The notes beneath the pieces were generated by a model that was given only the letters and a program-made list of their open reading frames with translations, was not told the DNA's origin and made no database searches. Position numbers and translations under genes: made by a program. From an uncultured Acetatifactor sp. (GTDB lineage: Bacteria > Bacillota > Clostridia > Lachnospirales > Lachnospiraceae): a stretch of 17,177 bases of DNA. The DNA lies in the NCBI GenBank assembly GCA_910584375.1, contig CAJUAH010000048.1:1-17177 (forward strand). Direction: 5' to 3'. The stretch's first letter is position 1. Each line of letters starts with the position of its first letter. This document shows, piece after piece, positions 15,271-17,177 of this stretch.

Positions 15271-17051
15271 AAAATATATTGGCAAGACTAAAAACATATG
15301 ATTCTCTGTTTCTGGCAAATCTTATTTTACTCGGGCTTTGGCAGATACTACGTTGCCCTGATTCACCCGGATTATATCTCGATGCAGTTAATCCTGATTA
15401 TCTTGCTGTGCAAATCCTGTTTCCTCAGGTAAATAATCCGCACTGGGGAATACCTTATTCGGGCATCCCGCTTTTGGGGCAATTATATCACGGAACACTT
15501 ACGATCTGGTTACAGCTACTTGTGATCGGTTTATGTGGAAAAGCAACTCTGTTTACTTTAAGGTTAGCTAACATAATTTATGTTATTGGCATATGCTGGG
15601 TAATGCATTTGATATTAAAACGCCTCAAAGTAAATAGAATTATCTCCTTTTTTATGATTGACGCACTCATATTATCTCCCAATGTCTTTTCGTTCATTCG
15701 AACACAATATTATATTAAGCTTCCCGGTACATTGCTGCTCATGCTCGCACTGTATTTTGCATTACTGTCAGAACAGAAGAATAGACATGCCTTATATTTA
15801 ACTCTGTCCGGGATTTTATTAGGAGCAGCGTTTTATTCCTATTTTATTTTCCTTTTTTTTGCTCCTGCTTTGCTGATTATGTGTCTAACCAGGACAAGAA
15901 AGTTACGCTTAAACTGTTTTAAAGATGCCTTTATATGGTGCATGGGTTTTGGATGCGGCAGCGTTTTGTATGTGATAGGATACGGCGATTTTATTATCAC
16001 ATCTTCCAATCTGGGGCCTTATGCAAAAAAAGTTCTTGTGATGGCTGGCGGTGTTCTATTGCTGCTTGCAATGACCCTGCTTATTTACATCCTGGTCAGG
16101 AAATATCAAAATGATAAAATATTTCATCGATGCTGCTATACCGTTTTTTCCCTTTTTCTTATTTTGGGCGCCGTAATTATTTTCAACTGGGACTACCTGA
16201 AAAGTTCTTTTGCGCCAATGTTTAGTTCACTTGAAATAGCCGGATCTGCCATGGGATTTACGCAACGTTTCAGACAGATATTTTATTTTTGGTCAGGAGT
16301 TATGAGCAATCGCTTTTTAGAATGGTTGATGCTTGACACTACTTCCAGTTTTTTACCTTTTATGCTTATCTTCCTCTTTTTAGCCGCGTTAAGTATCGTA
16401 TTGATTCTTACGGTCACAAAAAAATCAGAAAAAAGTGTTTGGAAGGACATACTTACTTTCGGAAGTATGTTACTGTGTTATGGCATTTTTTGTATTCCCT
16501 TTGCCTCCAGGATGGGCGGCCAACACTTCACTCCTGTGTTTTTTGTCACTTGGCTGCTCGCCATTCTTTTATTTGACCGCATTGCATCCAGCACAATCAG
16601 CAAAAACATTAAGAAAGCATGTGTGTCGTTATTAGTTGGCTCAACTTTTCTCTGGTGCGTTATAAACAGCAGTTTACTGGGGCAAAATCTGGAATTTACC
16701 GGTGGAAAACACATGTATTCCGATGCGATTAACACTTTGGCTGAGAATGCCCTTTCGGAAAAAAGTACAGGACAAAATCATGTATATGTCTTTCCCGAAT
16801 GGGGATTTATGTGCGGATTCGACTATCTTACCTCAAATCAGGTCCCATATATGTTAAGTGTTGACACAAGCATGTTAGAAGATTATTTAAATAGAGACTA
16901 TGGCTTTAAAATATGTTCTTGGGAACGTGAAAATGTTGAGCAGTATGTGAACCTTCTCAACTCGGCCGGCATCAGCAATTTGTCTATTGAGCAAATGTCA
17001 ACTCGTGAAGGCCAGACGGCATTTTATGTTCTGACAGGAAGTGTAGACTAA
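15267..17051 (+). CDS. Multi-pass GT-C-like membrane glycosyltransferase
   Basis: This 594-residue protein has about ten to twelve hydrophobic segments up to roughly residue 465, then a soluble tail of about 130 residues ending FYVLTGSVD. The loop after the first membrane segment holds LYLDAVNPDYLAVQ (37-50), positioned like the GT-C acidic motif, and is followed by a polar stretch with aromatic residues (NNPHWGIPYSG) consistent with an external substrate-binding loop. Such proteins use polyprenyl-phosphate sugars outside the membrane. It overlaps the upstream membrane GT2 by four bases (ATGA), a strong hint that the two form one donor/transferase pair. I recognise no close named family, so the GT-C call rests on topology and context. 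Confidence 0.75.
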   Translation: MKNILARLKTYDSLFLANLILLGLWQILRCPDSPGLYLDAVNPDYLAVQILFPQVNNPHWGIPYSGIPLLGQLYHGTLTIWLQLLVIGLCGKATLFTLRLANIIYVIGICWVMHLILKRLKVNRIISFFMIDALILSPNVFSFIRTQYYIKLPGTLLLMLALYFALLSEQKNRHALYLTLSGILLGAAFYSYFIFLFFAPALLIMCLTRTRKLRLNCFKDAFIWCMGFGCGSVLYVIGYGDFIITSSNLGPYAKKVLVMAGGVLLLLAMTLLIYILVRKYQNDKIFHRCCYTVFSLFLILGAVIIFNWDYLKSSFAPMFSSLEIAGSAMGFTQRFRQIFYFWSGVMSNRFLEWLMLDTTSSFLPFMLIFLFLAALSIVLILTVTKKSEKSVWKDILTFGSMLLCYGIFCIPFASRMGGQHFTPVFFVTWLLAILLFDRIASSTISKNIKKACVSLLVGSTFLWCVINSSLLGQNLEFTGGKHMYSDAINTLAENALSEKSTGQNHVYVFPEWGFMCGFDYLTSNQVPYMLSVDTSMLEDYLNRDYGFKICSWERENVEQYVNLLNSAGISNLSIEQMSTREGQTAFYVLTGSVD

Positions 17052-17070
17052 ATTTATTATGGAGAAAAAT

Positions 17071-17177
17071 ATGTTTAAAAAGTATTGGTTTATTGCTGCC
17101 TTTTTCCTCACTTTGATATTCCGTAAACGGTAGATAGTGCGTACCTCGACTGTGAGGAAAACATATGTGACAATAGA
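17071..17177 (+). pseudogene. 5' end of a gene, apparently frameshifted and cut by the window edge
   Basis: GGAG six bases before ATG 17071 starts a short frame, MFKKYWFIAAFFLTLIFRKR, that stops at TAG 17131. The start looks like a real signal peptide or membrane segment. From 17130 another frame is open to the window end and reads V-D-S-A-Y-L-D-C-E-E-N-I-C-D-N-R. One missing base near the AAA run at 17125-17127 would join them into a single signal-bearing product. This may be a true frameshift, a sequencing error, or a genuine 20-residue peptide. A ten-bp inverted repeat (17102-17111 with 17152-17161) overlaps the region. The family is unknown. Confidence 0.35.

Overview
The window looks like a surface-glycan biosynthesis and decoration island from a low-GC Gram-positive bacterium, most likely a gut-type Clostridia (Lachnospiraceae-like). 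This is inferred from strong AGGAGG-type ribosome binding sites, moderate to low GC, tight operons, and the mix of TagGH-like exporter, LicD, MBOAT/AlgX-like and GT2/GT-C genes. There are no rRNA, tRNA, CRISPR or transposase genes. I could not run any search, so family names come from motifs read by eye.

Region 1 (1-4068, + strand). A well-formed promoter (TTGATT-N17-TATAAT, 55-83) drives four tightly linked genes: a TagD-like cytidylyltransferase, an ABC-2 exporter permease with an extra extracytoplasmic N-terminal domain, its ATPase, and a LicD-family phosphotransferase with an extra N-terminal domain. Together they could make a CDP-activated group, transfer it onto a glycan and export a polymer. 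A 14-bp-stem bidirectional terminator (4022-4068) closes this operon and the converging one.

Region 2 (4089-13731, - strand). Ten consecutive genes have gaps of at most 57 bp and no internal terminator that I can see. In transcription order they are: GT2, DUF2304, a small SMR/ArnE-like membrane protein, a GT-C transferase, a GtrB-like GT2, GtrA, an MBOAT acyltransferase, an AlgX/AlgJ-like SGNH-type acetyltransferase, an unrecognised membrane-anchored beta-rich protein, and a large GT-C-like protein. The logic is lipid-linked sugar made inside (GT2), flipped (GtrA or SMR-like), transferred outside (GT-C), and O-acetylated (MBOAT plus AlgX-like).

Region 3 (13732-14295). This 564-bp divergent intergenic region has no credible gene. 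It carries a perfect 19-bp inverted repeat (13815-13833 and 14153-14171) flanking 319 bp. Inside are a TTGACA promoter pointing out toward the - operon, a third related palindrome in that promoter's spacer, and a perfect 16-bp hairpin at the centre. This is the layout of an invertible promoter (inverton) that could switch expression between the two divergent glycan operons. It is the most interesting signal in the window and is a hypothesis.

Region 4 (14296-17177, + strand). A membrane-anchored GT2 and a GT-C-like transferase overlap by ATGA. They are followed by the 5' end of another gene that appears frameshifted and runs off the window.

Overall there are three GT2 and three GT-C-like enzymes, two candidate flippases, one O-acetylation pair and one CDP/LicD module: a dense kit for decorating a cell-surface polymer.
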